Shown one piece after another: positions 18,326 through 25,566 of a stretch of 64,000 bases of DNA (positions are counted from its first letter, which is position 1; the number at the start of each line of letters is the position of its first letter). The notes beneath the pieces were generated by a model that saw only the letters and a program-made list of their open reading frames with translations, did not search any database and was not told the origin of the DNA. This stretch comes from Flavobacterium akiainvivens (GTDB lineage: Bacteria; Bacteroidota; Bacteroidia; Flavobacteriales; Flavobacteriaceae). The stretch lies in assembly GCF_001278115.1 (NCBI RefSeq), contig NZ_LIYD01000005.1, forward strand, positions 495,906-559,905, given 5' to 3'. The position numbers and the translations under genes are program-made.

Positions 18326-18360
18326 GGATTGTTAGATTATTGGATTTTTAGATTGTTAGA
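18326..18360 (+). repeat. Left arm of the inverted-repeat unit
   Basis: Built of the words GATTGTTA, GATTATTG and GATTTTTA. It is the reverse complement of 18719-18753 at 34 of 35 positions. Confidence 0.85.
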
Positions 18361-18363
18361 AAG

Positions 18364-18714
18364 CTACGATAGCGTTGATCGAAACTTAGATGTCATCCTG
18401 ATGATAGCCTGAAGTTTTAGTATTAAGGCTTCGAGTTCTTCAGGCTTTAAAAAACCCAAATCTGAAGAAATCAGTAATTGTGCTTCAACTTCGAATGCAG
18501 AGCCTATTGCAATCTCTAAAAATCTTGAAAAATCTTTGTTAGAACTTCTTGAAGAGCCTTCGGCTATATTACAGGGGATAGAAACAGAAGCGCGGCGCAA
18601 CTGGTTAGTTAAGCCAAATTTTTCTGACTCAGGAAATTTTGAAGTTACTGCATAAATATCGGTACAAAACTTCCTGCTTTGCTTCCAAATTTCCAAGTCC
18701 TTGAATCTATGCAT
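18364..18714 (-). CDS. Four-helix-bundle protein, S23/IVP family
   Basis: This 116-residue protein starts MHRFKDLEIWKQSRK and contains FPESEKFGLTNQLRRASVSIPCNIAEG-type sequence (NQLRRASVSIPCNIAEGS) typical of the family found in 23S rRNA intervening sequences and of the accessory proteins of diversity-generating retroelements. Known members form pentameric basic four-helix bundles and can bind nucleic acid; their role as free-standing genes is unresolved. I start at ATG 18714, leaving the arm of the flanking inverted repeat outside the coding region. No reverse transcriptase or rRNA is nearby. The gene is intact. Confidence 0.9.
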   Translation of the reverse strand: MHRFKDLEIWKQSRKFCTDIYAVTSKFPESEKFGLTNQLRRASVSIPCNIAEGSSRSSNKDFSRFLEIAIGSAFEVEAQLLISSDLGFLKPEELEALILKLQAIIRMTSKFRSTLS

Positions 18715-18718
18715 ACAG

Positions 18719-18753
18719 TCTAATAATCTAAAAATCCAATAATCTAACAATCC
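18719..18753 (-). repeat. Right arm of the inverted-repeat unit
   Basis: Inverted copy of 18326-18360 with one mismatch. It lies directly upstream of the four-helix-bundle gene and ends three bases before the panB stop codon. Confidence 0.85.
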
Positions 18754-18756
18754 AGC

Positions 18757-19575
18757 TTAATATTGCTCCTTCTCGTTAGGGAAATCGCCGCTCTTAACAT
18801 CTGCCGAATATTGTCCTATGGCCTGTGTCATGCCTTCAAACAGGTTCATGTAACGGCGCAGGAAACGTGGGCTAAACTCGTTGTTCATGCCCAGCATATC
18901 GTGTATAACCAGTACCTGGCCGTCTACACCGCCACCGGCACCAATGCCTATTACGGGTATGGTAAGGCTTTCGGCAACCCTTTGTGCAAGTGCAGCCGGA
19001 ATTTTTTCGAGCACTACGGCAAAACAGCCCAGGCGCTCTAAAAGCTGTGCGTCTTCAATTAGTTTTTCGGCTTCGGCATCTTCTTTGGCACGCACGGTGT
19101 AAGAGCCGAATTTATATATACTTTGCGGCGTTAGCCCCAGGTGGCCCATAACGGGTATGCCTGCATGCAGCAGTTTTTTAACCGAGTCTTTAATTTCGGC
19201 ACCGCCTTCCAGCTTAAGGGCGTGGGCACCGCTTTCTTTCATGATGCGTATGGCTGAGCGTAATGCCTCTTTTGGGTCGCTTTGATACGTACCAAACGGG
19301 AGGTCTACCACTACAAGGGCACGCTCTACACCACGCACTACCGATGAGGCGTGATACACCATTTGGTCGAGCGTAATGGGCAGGGTGGTTTCGTGGCCTG
19401 CCATAACGTTACTGGCCGAGTCGCCCACCAGGATTACATCTACACCCGCGGTATCAACTATTTTGGCCATGGTAAAATCATAGGCGGTTAGCATGGAGAT
19501 GCGCTCTCCATTGGCTTTCATTTCAATAAGCGACTTGGTGGTTATGCGTTTGTAATCTTTTTTAGCGACTGACAT
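18757..19575 (-). CDS. panB: 3-methyl-2-oxobutanoate hydroxymethyltransferase
   Basis: This 272-residue enzyme makes ketopantoate from 2-oxoisovalerate and methylene-tetrahydrofolate, the first step of pantothenate (CoA precursor) synthesis. Family hallmarks are [30 protein letters not shown], the metal-binding Asp residues in [16 protein letters not shown] and [11 protein letters not shown], and GIGAG late in the chain. Length is normal. No other pan gene is near; the four-helix-bundle unit sits directly downstream. Confidence 0.96.
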   Translation of the reverse strand: MSVAKKDYKRITTKSLIEMKANGERISMLTAYDFTMAKIVDTAGVDVILVGDSASNVMAGHETTLPITLDQMVYHASSVVRGVERALVVVDLPFGTYQSDPKEALRSAIRIMKESGAHALKLEGGAEIKDSVKKLLHAGIPVMGHLGLTPQSIYKFGSYTVRAKEDAEAEKLIEDAQLLERLGCFAVVLEKIPAALAQRVAESLTIPVIGIGAGGGVDGQVLVIHDMLGMNNEFSPRFLRRYMNLFEGMTQAIGQYSADVKSGDFPNEKEQY

Positions 19576-19610
19576 AAGTTTTTGTTTTAGGGCGGTAAAG
19601 TTACGAATTA

Positions 19611-19677
19611 AAGTTTTCAGTCGCAGTCACAGTTTTCAGTTTGGACAGCCTGATGACTGCGACTGCGACTGAAAACT
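19611..19677. repeat. Palindromic word-repeat element (CAGTCG words)
   Basis: Left arm AGTTTTCAGTCGCAGTC (19612-19628) is exactly complementary to the outer end of the right arm (19655-19677), which repeats GACTGC. The element lies between the divergent panB and NTF2-like genes. Architecture matches the other palindromes here, but the GAGTGAAG-like core is not seen. Confidence 0.75.
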
Positions 19678-19713
19678 AAAAAATCCTATCTTAGTAACCT
19701 AAACATCAATCAA

Positions 19714-20328
19714 ATGAAAAGAATATTACTTATAGCCCTGCTGGCGTTTGCGCCAATGGTTTTTGCACAGGATGAGGAAGCTGCCATTAAAAAATCGATA
19801 CAAACTTTTTTTGAGGGTATGTATGCACGCGATACGGTAATGATTAAATCGGTTTGTGTGGACGGAATGGCACTGCATTCGGTTAATGTAAGGGCTAAGA
19901 GCACTAAATTTACCACTGAAGATGTAAGCGAATTTTACAAAGGTATTGCCGCTGTGCCTAAAACCGAAGTTTTTGAAGAAAAGCTGCTGGGCTTTAAAAT
20001 ACAGTATGACGATGGTATTGCCCAGGTGTGGACATCCTATGAGTTTTACTTTGGCAACAAGTTGAGCCACACCGGCAATAATGCCTTTACATTAGTAAAA
20101 CATAATGGTGTGTGGAAGATAAGCTATATTGTTGATACGAGGAGAGCCCCCAGCCCCCAAAGGGGGAGTAGGCAGGTAGCAGGTAACAGTTTGCAGGCAG
20201 TAGCTCAACTTTCGACTTTTAAACTTTTGACTTTAGACTTAGAAAAGTATCTTTGCGCCCGAAACAGGCCGCCTTATCGCCCGTTAACCATTACGGGAGG
20301 AAAGTCCGGACACCATAGGGCAGCATAG
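19714..20328 (+). CDS. NTF2-like exported protein whose C-terminus runs into a repeat and rnpB
   Basis: Residues 1-144 look like a small exported NTF2-like (SnoaL/DUF4440-type) protein: signal peptide MKRILLIALLAFAPMVFAQ, then a cone-shaped fold with FEGMYARDT early and NAFTLVKHNGVWKISYIVDT late. Family members normally end about here. From residue 145 the frame reads through the GC-rich repeat at 20146 and the rnpB promoter and stops inside rnpB, giving about 60 residues with no family resemblance (APSPQRGSRQVAG on). Either the native stop was lost by repeat insertion or the tail is tolerated. Ligand and role are unknown. Confidence 0.7.
   Translation: MKRILLIALLAFAPMVFAQDEEAAIKKSIQTFFEGMYARDTVMIKSVCVDGMALHSVNVRAKSTKFTTEDVSEFYKGIAAVPKTEVFEEKLLGFKIQYDDGIAQVWTSYEFYFGNKLSHTGNNAFTLVKHNGVWKISYIVDTRRAPSPQRGSRQVAGNSLQAVAQLSTFKLLTLDLEKYLCARNRPPYRPLTITGGKSGHHRAA
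20146..20241 (+). repeat. Composite intergenic repeat between NTF2-like ORF and rnpB
   Basis: It begins with a GC-rich hairpin (CCCCC AAA GGGGG at 20154-20166), continues with GGCAGGTAGCAGGTAAC words, then GTAGCTCAAC and a word-run CTTTTGACTTTAGACTT. GTAGCTCAA also occurs in the core of the palindrome at 58931-59071. The right part supplies the -33 region of the rnpB promoter. Confidence 0.6.
20226..20255 (+). promoter_or_regulatory. Promoter of rnpB
   Basis: TTTG at 20226-20229 and TATCTTTG at 20248-20255 match the Bacteroidota -33 and -7 elements with 18 bases between. The RNA 5' end should lie near 20261, where helix P1 begins. Confidence 0.7.
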
Positions 20329-20573
20329 CGGGTAACGCCCGTCACCCCGCGCAGGTGGGGGAGGACAAGTGCAACAGAAAGTATGTACAGGTAATGCTGT
20401 AGTGAAACCAGGTAAACTCTATGCGGTGAAATGCCATGTATACCGGCTATATGTAGGGCTGCCCGCCCGATGCCGGGGGGTAGGCAGATAGATACAGGCA
20501 GTAATGCCTGTGCCAGATAAATGATAAGGGTTCTTTTTTAAGGATACAGAATCCGGCTTACAGGCCTGTTTTT
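20261..20573 (+). ncRNA. rnpB: RNase P RNA, bacterial type A
   Basis: The RNA subunit of RNase P, which matures tRNA 5' ends. Conserved core sequences are present: GAGGAAAGTCCGGAC at 20297-20311, an ACAGAAAG-like segment near 20375, GTGAAACCAGGTAAACTC near 20402, and ACAGAATCCGGCTTACAG at 20546-20563. Helix P1 is formed by ACAGGCC at 20264-20270 and GGCCTGT at 20563-20569, followed by a T-run acting as terminator. The first 68 bases overlap the end of the NTF2-like reading frame, and the T-run abuts the stop of a minus-strand gene. Ends are estimated from P1. Confidence 0.95.
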
Positions 20574-21185
20574 TTAATTTTTGAAGTAATCTTTCAGATT
20601 ATTGATAATATCTTCGGTTGCGGTATATTTAGAATCTTTTAATGATAACGATTCTGTTACCAAAGGAAACTCATCAACAAAGTTTATATCCTCTATATTC
20701 TGAAGCCCAAAATCAGCCATGACCTTCGTAAAGAACACTTCATCAGTGCCCCAGTACTGTATGTATTTTGCTTTTTTTATAAATACTTCAATAAGCTTGT
20801 CATCATCCTGATAAAGTAAGCCAAATTCAAGGAAGCCGTCTAACGATAACTCATCCTTAAATTCGGTAATTTTCTCTAATATGACAGGCCTTTCAAGATA
20901 TTGACTATAGTAAGGTTCGGTATCTATATGGCCATACACGAGGCATGATACATGGGGTAATCCCGAGAGCAATGCCTCAAACAAATTCCAAAGCCTGCTG
21001 TTATTTATGTTGATTTCGCTAAAAAAAGCAAACGGAAGTTCAGTTGTTGTATTACCATGAAGTGTATATCCTTCCACAAGGTTAGCCTGTTCACTTCTTA
21101 AAATATTACTTAAAATTTCAGGAGTGTTAGCAACCTCGTCTTTTGTGGCAAGGTGTACTGTTATAGGTAGTTCTAATTTCTTCAT
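20574..21185 (-). CDS. Soluble protein, function unknown
   Basis: This 203-residue acidic protein has no signal peptide or membrane segment. It carries YWGTDEVFFTKVMADFGL and a late TESLSLKDSKYTATEDII segment. I do not recognise it. Base composition looks more AT-rich than rsmD next door, hinting at separate origin. It ends at the T-run of rnpB and lies 6 bases after the rsmD stop, so it may be the last gene of the DUF3822-rsmD operon. Confidence 0.65.
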   Translation of the reverse strand: MKKLELPITVHLATKDEVANTPEILSNILRSEQANLVEGYTLHGNTTTELPFAFFSEININNSRLWNLFEALLSGLPHVSCLVYGHIDTEPYYSQYLERPVILEKITEFKDELSLDGFLEFGLLYQDDDKLIEVFIKKAKYIQYWGTDEVFFTKVMADFGLQNIEDINFVDEFPLVTESLSLKDSKYTATEDIINNLKDYFKN

Positions 21186-21191
21186 ATAAAA

Positions 21192-21767
21192 TTACTCCTC
21201 CTCGCCATCTTCATCCACTTCATCTTCCCGTTCAAATTCAAAGAAGCTGAAAATACTGCCTCCGTATTTCTTTAAGAATGAAAAATTTGTAGCGTGCTCC
21301 AGTTTGGTGTACTTGCTGTGCTCTATAATCATGATGCCGTCTTCCTGCAGGAGCCCGTTTTCAAAAATAAGGTGAACCAGCTCTTCAAAATGCTTTTGCT
21401 CCATGTTGTAGGGCGGGTCGGCCACAATAACATCATAGGCCGAACGGTGTGCAGCGAGGAATTTAAACACATCGCTTTTAATGGCAGTAATGTTAAACTC
21501 AAACTCGGCGGCGGTTTGCTTTATGAACTTTACACAGCCAAAATCGGCATCTACGCTGGTAATGCTGTCGGCGCCGCGAGAACCAAACTCATAGCTCAGG
21601 TTGCCCGTGCCGCTAAAAAGGTCGAGCACCTTAAGGCCGTCAAATTCAAGGCGGTTGTTGAGTATGTTAAACAACGATTCCTTGCTCATATCAGTGGTAG
21701 GCCTTACGGGCAGGTTTTTGGGTGCGTTTATCCTGCGGCCTTTATATTTTCCGGAAATAATCCTCAT
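21192..21767 (-). CDS. rsmD: 16S rRNA (guanine966-N2)-methyltransferase
   Basis: This 191-residue SAM enzyme methylates G966 (E. coli numbering) of 16S rRNA. It starts MRIISGKYKGRRI, the family's usual N-terminus; an upstream in-frame extension would be non-homologous. The SAM site LDLFSGTGNLSYE and the catalytic ADPPYN motif are intact, and there is an acidic C-terminal tail (EDEVDEDGEEE). ATG 21767 overlaps the DUF3822 stop by 4 bases (ATGA), so the two genes are translationally coupled. Confidence 0.93.
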   Translation of the reverse strand: MRIISGKYKGRRINAPKNLPVRPTTDMSKESLFNILNNRLEFDGLKVLDLFSGTGNLSYEFGSRGADSITSVDADFGCVKFIKQTAAEFEFNITAIKSDVFKFLAAHRSAYDVIVADPPYNMEQKHFEELVHLIFENGLLQEDGIMIIEHSKYTKLEHATNFSFLKKYGGSIFSFFEFEREDEVDEDGEEE

Positions 21768-22564
21768 GCGTTTAGTAAAATAAAGTGGGTTGATGCTTGC
21801 TGCGGGGTTACCTGCCACCTTTGGGCAAGCGCGGTGGTATCGTGTAGCGCCACGTGGCGAATGTAGGTGTAAGCAGCCTCAAACAGTGCGCTCTCCTGCG
21901 TAATATCGCCCAATAGCCATACCTTAACCGTTTCGGGGTTTAGTGAAAGTTGTTCGAGGGTAAAGAGCAGGTAGTATAAAAAGTCTACCGGGGCGGCATA
22001 TTCAAACGAATTGAACAGCAGTAACTTTTGGTCCTGCGCCACCACAATTTCAAAGTGGGTGGGCTGTATGTGTACAAATACCTGTTTTTCTTCTATATTA
22101 ACGCTGGCATCCAGCAGTTTTTCTACCAGTATGCTGTTGGTGTTTTTATAGTCAAAGCTGCCCAGGCGGTCAATTAAAAAGTTATTAACGTTCATAAGCG
22201 GCACATATACATTGGCCATGTCATGGCCCTGCAGGCTGTCCCACGCAAAAAAATCGCCTTCAAACACGCGGGTGCTGTATTGCAGGTAGCTGCCGGGGTA
22301 GTTTTCGTCAAACAGTGCATTGGGCACCAGGGTATTAAAACTGTTGTCGTGCAGTACCAGGGTGTTGTCAAACTGTAGTTTCAGCTCCGGGTGGTGTACA
22401 AAAACCTTCCACAGCTCATCGTCTATATTACTGCCTTTAGGGAAGTTTACCTGATGCAAGTTGCTAACCTGTCCGTTAAGGGTGTCAAACTCGCAAAAAG
22501 ACATACCGGTGGCGGCCACCTGCAGGGCGAGTTTCTTGTAATTACGGTGGGTTATGCTGTTCAT
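21764..22564 (-). CDS. DUF3822 family protein
   Basis: This 266-residue soluble protein belongs to DUF3822, a Bacteroidota family with an actin/ASKHA-like fold that often lies next to rsmD, as here. Typical elements are LALQVAATGMSFCEFD at the start, FEIVVAQDQKLLLFNSFEYAAPVDFLYYLLF in the middle (each cited only as parts), and a central DYKNTNSILV region. Function is unknown; coupling to rsmD suggests a link to ribosome maturation or simply co-expression. Confidence 0.85.
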   Translation of the reverse strand: MNSITHRNYKKLALQVAATGMSFCEFDTLNGQVSNLHQVNFPKGSNIDDELWKVFVHHPELKLQFDNTLVLHDNSFNTLVPNALFDENYPGSYLQYSTRVFEGDFFAWDSLQGHDMANVYVPLMNVNNFLIDRLGSFDYKNTNSILVEKLLDASVNIEEKQVFVHIQPTHFEIVVAQDQKLLLFNSFEYAAPVDFLYYLLFTLEQLSLNPETVKVWLLGDITQESALFEAAYTYIRHVALHDTTALAQRWQVTPQQASTHFILLNA

Positions 22565-22640
22565 GTAGTGCTTGCTTGGGTTACAAATTTACAATATTGT
22601 ACTGCAAAGTTGGGCAGGCAAGGGGTACTAAAATATGAAA

Positions 22641-23375
22641 TTACTTAAAAATACTGCCTATACCGTGCAGTATGCGCCCTACAAATGTGCGGCGTTTGGT
22701 TTGCAGCTCCTTCGCCGGTACCGTTGTTATGGCGCCCATTGTTATAGTGTGTTTTTGAGTACTGTAACCCATTATTATTACTTCTTCCATTAGCGAGCCA
22801 TCGGGTTCAAGGCATATGGTGTATGTATCTTGTGCTGTAATGGTTACCAACGTTTTTAAATAGCCCTGGTATTCAACGGAAAGGACATTGCCTACGGCGG
22901 CGCGGATGCTAAACATGCCGTTTAAATCGGTACTGACTGTGCCTGATTGCAGTGATACGGTAGCGCCGGGAAGAGGCAGGCCGTCCTGATCTGTAACAGT
23001 GCCGGTTATGGTTTTAGGGCCACCCGGCATCATGAATTTGCCTTTTACTACGTGTTGCTCCGTTTCAGTTTGAGGTGTTTGTGCCAGAGCGCCTGCGCTA
23101 CCTAAGCTCAACGCTGCCAATGCTGCTGCACCCGCCCACAGGCTATTTTTTTCTTTTGGGATAACCAGTTCGCGGTCCAGTTGTGTGTTGAGGAACCTGC
23201 CGCATAATTTTTCGTCACGGTTATAGGCTGCTACAATCTCGCGGTCGGTAGCGCGGGTAAAGTCAACCACGGTTTTCTGGCAGGCAGCGCAAAACCGGCC
23301 GCGGTCGGCTGGGGTCATATTCTGCCAGTTTTCGTGGCAGGGTTTGGGGATTGATATTTTGATTTTATGATCCAT
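22641..23375 (-). CDS. Cys-rich/carboxypeptidase-regulatory-like protein, tandem copy 1
   Basis: Four similar genes lie in tandem; this is the most downstream. Residues 1-75 carry the shared motif CHENW, MTPADRGRFCAACQKTV and KLCGRF, which looks able to bind a metal. Then comes a hydrophobic segment (LWAGAAALAALSLGSAGA) ending ALAQ like a cleavage site. After this is a CarboxypepD_reg-like beta-sandwich (TITGTVTDQDGLPLPGATVSL), and the tail ends GRILHGIGSIFK. Its ATG overlaps the stop of copy 2 by 1 base. Function is unknown. Confidence 0.8.
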   Translation of the reverse strand: MDHKIKISIPKPCHENWQNMTPADRGRFCAACQKTVVDFTRATDREIVAAYNRDEKLCGRFLNTQLDRELVIPKEKNSLWAGAAALAALSLGSAGALAQTPQTETEQHVVKGKFMMPGGPKTITGTVTDQDGLPLPGATVSLQSGTVSTDLNGMFSIRAAVGNVLSVEYQGYLKTLVTITAQDTYTICLEPDGSLMEEVIIMGYSTQKHTITMGAITTVPAKELQTKRRTFVGRILHGIGSIFK

Positions 23376-24067
23376 TACCTGAATATATTGCCTATGGCGT
23401 GAAATATGCGTCCAAAAAATGTACGTTCTTTAGGGGTTGTTTCCCATACAGCTACACTCATTTGAACCCAAGTTATATTTTTTAATGTAATTGGGTAGTC
23501 ATCTTCTTTTGTTACCTCTATTTCTTTATTATGCTCACCAAATGTAACAATCAGTATGTCGCCCACTTCTCCCTGAATATTAAAATTACCATCAAAATCA
23601 GTTACGGTTGTTAATTCTTCTTTACTTTGAATGGTTACTTTACAACCCGGGATAGGCATTCCCTCGCTATCTGTTATTATTCCGGTTATTGTTTTAGTTA
23701 TGATTGATTTGGATTTACCTACTAATACCTCATTTTTAACCTCACGTAACTCTGTTTTTTCAGGTGTTTGCGCCAAAGTTTCTACACCACCCATACTCAG
23801 TACTGTTAATGCTGCGGCCCTTGCCCACAGGCTATTTTTTTCTTTTGGGATAACCAATTCCCGGTTGAGTTGAGTGCTAAGGAAACGCCCGCATAGTTTT
23901 TCGTCACGGTTGTAGGCCGCTACAATTTCGCGGTCGGTAGCGCGGGTAAAGTCAACCACGGTTTTCTGGCAGGCAGCGCAAAACCGTCCGCGGTCAGCGG
24001 GAGTCATGTTGTCCCAGTTTTCGTGGCAGGGTGTGGGGATTGATATTTTTATGCCGGATGCAGCCAT
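23375..24067 (-). CDS. Cys-rich/carboxypeptidase-regulatory-like protein, tandem copy 2
   Basis: This 230-residue paralogue shares the N-terminal Cys-rich domain of its neighbours almost word for word (CHENWDNMTPADRGRFCAACQ), then a hydrophobic segment with ETLAQ, and a diverged beta-sandwich with TITGIITDSEGMPIPGCKVTI. Its C-terminus (TFFGRIFHAIGNIFR) matches copy 1 and not copies 3 and 4. Start is MAASGIKISIP, identical to copy 3. It is translationally linked to copy 1 (TAATG). Confidence 0.8.
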   Translation of the reverse strand: MAASGIKISIPTPCHENWDNMTPADRGRFCAACQKTVVDFTRATDREIVAAYNRDEKLCGRFLSTQLNRELVIPKEKNSLWARAAALTVLSMGGVETLAQTPEKTELREVKNEVLVGKSKSIITKTITGIITDSEGMPIPGCKVTIQSKEELTTVTDFDGNFNIQGEVGDILIVTFGEHNKEIEVTKEDDYPITLKNITWVQMSVAVWETTPKERTFFGRIFHAIGNIFR

Positions 24068-25355
24068 AAGTGCTTATTTATTGTTTTGGCTTGATAAGCA
24101 TTTTCCCCATTATAGTTGTATGAACTTCCTGTTTAACTACACGGCTGAGCACTACTTTGTAGTATGATTCGTCAGTAACTTTTATCTCAGCAGTTTCAAA
24201 ATCGTCATGTATTATCTGTATGTAATCTCCCGTTTTTGCAGTTACAGAAAACTTACCATTTTTATCTGTTGTGCCGCTATTGGTATTATTAACCATTACA
24301 GTACAGCCGGCCAGGGCAATATTGTAATATACATTTCCTGTAATGGTGCGTGGTTTGGCAGGGGTAAACCGGTTATTTGAATCAGGTTCGGTTTGTTCTG
24401 TTTGTACTGAGTTTTGCGCATTTGCCGCCGTAGTGCCCAAGCTTAATAATGCTAAGGCTGCTGCGCCTGCCCACAGGCTTCCTTTTTCTTTTGGGATAAG
24501 CAATTCCCGGTTGAGTTGAGTGCTAAGGAAACGCCCGCATAGTTTTTCGTTACGGTTATAGGCAGCTACAATCTCGCGGTCGGTAGCACGGGTAAAGTCA
24601 ACCACGGTTTTCTGGCAGGCAGTGCAAAACCGTCCGCGGTCAGCGGGAGTCATGTTGCCCCAGTTTTCGTGGCAGGGTGTGGGGATTGATATTTTTATGC
24701 CGGATGCAGCCATAAGTGCTTATTTATTGTTTTGGCTTGATAAGCATTTTCCCCATTATAGTTGTATGAACTTCCTGTTTAACTACACGGCTGAGCATTA
24801 CTTTGTAGTATGATTCGTCAGTAACTTTTATCTCAGCAGTTTCAAAACCGTCATGTATTATCTGTATGTAATCTCCCGTTTTTGCAGTTACAGAAAACTT
24901 ACCATTTTTATCTGTTGTGCCGCTATTGGTATTATTAACCATTACAGTACAGCCGGCCAGGGCAATATTGTAATATACATTTCCGGTAATGGTGCGTGGT
25001 GTGGCAAGGGGATGCCGGTTGTTTGAATCAGGTTCGGTTTGTTCCGTTTGTATTGAGGTTTGTGCATTTGCCGCCGTAGTACCCAGGCTTAATAGTGCCA
25101 ATGCCGCTGCGCCTGCCCACAGGCTGTTTTTTTCTTTTGGGAAAACCAGTTCGCGGTCCAGCTGTGTATTGAGGAAACGCCCACATAGTTTTTCGTTACC
25201 GTTATAGGCTGCTACAATCTCGCGGTCGGTAGCGCGGGTAAAGTCAACCACGGTTTTTTGGCAGGCAGCGCAAAAGCGGCCACGGTCGGCTGGGGTCATA
25301 TCCTGCCAGTTTTCATGGCAGGGGGTGGGGATTGATATTTTTATGCCTTGTACCA
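24064..25355. repeat. Tandem duplication, two copies of about 646 bp
   Basis: 24064-24709 and 24710-25355 are near-identical direct copies carrying paralogues 3 and 4 plus the spacer CATAAGTGCTTATTTATTG. The spacer sequence appears unchanged at both joints, which indicates a recent unequal duplication. Confidence 0.8.
24078..24713 (-). CDS. Cys-rich/carboxypeptidase-regulatory-like protein, tandem copy 3
   Basis: This 211-residue paralogue has the same Cys-rich start (CHENWGNMTPADRGRFCTACQ), hydrophobic segment (LWAGAAALALLSLG) and a shorter extracytoplasmic part (RTITGNVYYNIALAGCTVMV). The C-terminal domain is nearly identical to copy 4, ending IMGKMLIKPKQ. It and copy 4 form a recent duplication with period about 646 bp that includes the intergenic spacer. 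Confidence 0.8.
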   Translation of the reverse strand: MAASGIKISIPTPCHENWGNMTPADRGRFCTACQKTVVDFTRATDREIVAAYNRNEKLCGRFLSTQLNRELLIPKEKGSLWAGAAALALLSLGTTAANAQNSVQTEQTEPDSNNRFTPAKPRTITGNVYYNIALAGCTVMVNNTNSGTTDKNGKFSVTAKTGDYIQIIHDDFETAEIKVTDESYYKVVLSRVVKQEVHTTIMGKMLIKPKQ

Positions 25356-25356
25356 T
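24724..25356 (-). CDS. Cys-rich/carboxypeptidase-regulatory-like protein, tandem copy 4
   Basis: First gene of the four in transcription order, 210 residues, start MVQGIKISIPTPCHENW at ATG 25356. Cys-rich domain, hydrophobic segment with TTAANAQ, and the beta-sandwich are the same as copy 3 with few changes. Known proteins with this N-terminal motif occur in Bacteroidota beside SusD/TonB or regulatory-domain proteins, but I know no activity. The internal signal-like segment after about 75 residues is the peculiar part. Confidence 0.8.
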   Translation of the reverse strand: MVQGIKISIPTPCHENWQDMTPADRGRFCAACQKTVVDFTRATDREIVAAYNGNEKLCGRFLNTQLDRELVFPKEKNSLWAGAAALALLSLGTTAANAQTSIQTEQTEPDSNNRHPLATPRTITGNVYYNIALAGCTVMVNNTNSGTTDKNGKFSVTAKTGDYIQIIHDGFETAEIKVTDESYYKVMLSRVVKQEVHTTIMGKMLIKPKQ

Positions 25357-25511
25357 AGTACACTCTTTTTTATATAAGAGCATTTTTTATGGCGAAAGGT
25401 TGGGAGAGGTGCCTAAAATTTTTCAGGTCAAATTCCTGTAAACAATTTTAGAATTTCTACATGATTTAAGTATGCAATCTATTATTTGATTTCACACCGT
25501 GAATCCAAGTT

Positions 25512-25528
25512 CCAAAAGTGAAATATTA
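25512..25528 (+). repeat. Dispersed intergenic element, copy 2 (partial)
   Basis: CCAAAAGTGAAATATTA is identical to the first 17 bases of copy 1 (1156-1172). The match then fades, so this copy lacks the GCACTTTT half. It lies in the gap downstream of the lipoprotein hydrolase gene. Confidence 0.65.
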
Positions 25529-25566
25529 GCGTTAAAATATTGTTAAAAAGTAAGAAAAAAATTACT

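Larger units (their letters stand above)
18326..18753. mobile_element. Inverted-repeat unit enclosing a four-helix-bundle gene
   Basis: Two 35-bp arms, 18326-18360 and 18719-18753, are inverted copies with one mismatch. They bracket exactly one gene (18364-18714): the arms lie 3 and 4 bases from its ends. The unit fits tightly between the RluA-family start (4 bases) and the panB stop (4 bases). Shared words with the empty palindrome at 51946-52076 (ATTGGATTTTTAGAT) suggest the same family. Known 23S rRNA intervening sequences also have complementary ends around a four-helix-bundle gene; equating the two is my inference. There is no transposase, and no target-site duplication that I can see. 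Confidence 0.6.

Noticed and set aside
18326-18753. Insertion sequence with a transposase
   Set aside because: The enclosed gene is a 116-residue four-helix-bundle protein without a DDE, HUH or serine/tyrosine recombinase motif, and no target duplication is visible.
20148-20328. A real C-terminal domain in the NTF2-like protein
   Set aside because: The sequence is made of intergenic repeat, promoter and rnpB bases, has no domain-like pattern, and the family ends before it.
22641-25356. Pseudogene array
   Set aside because: All four frames are complete, with intact motifs and normal starts and stops.
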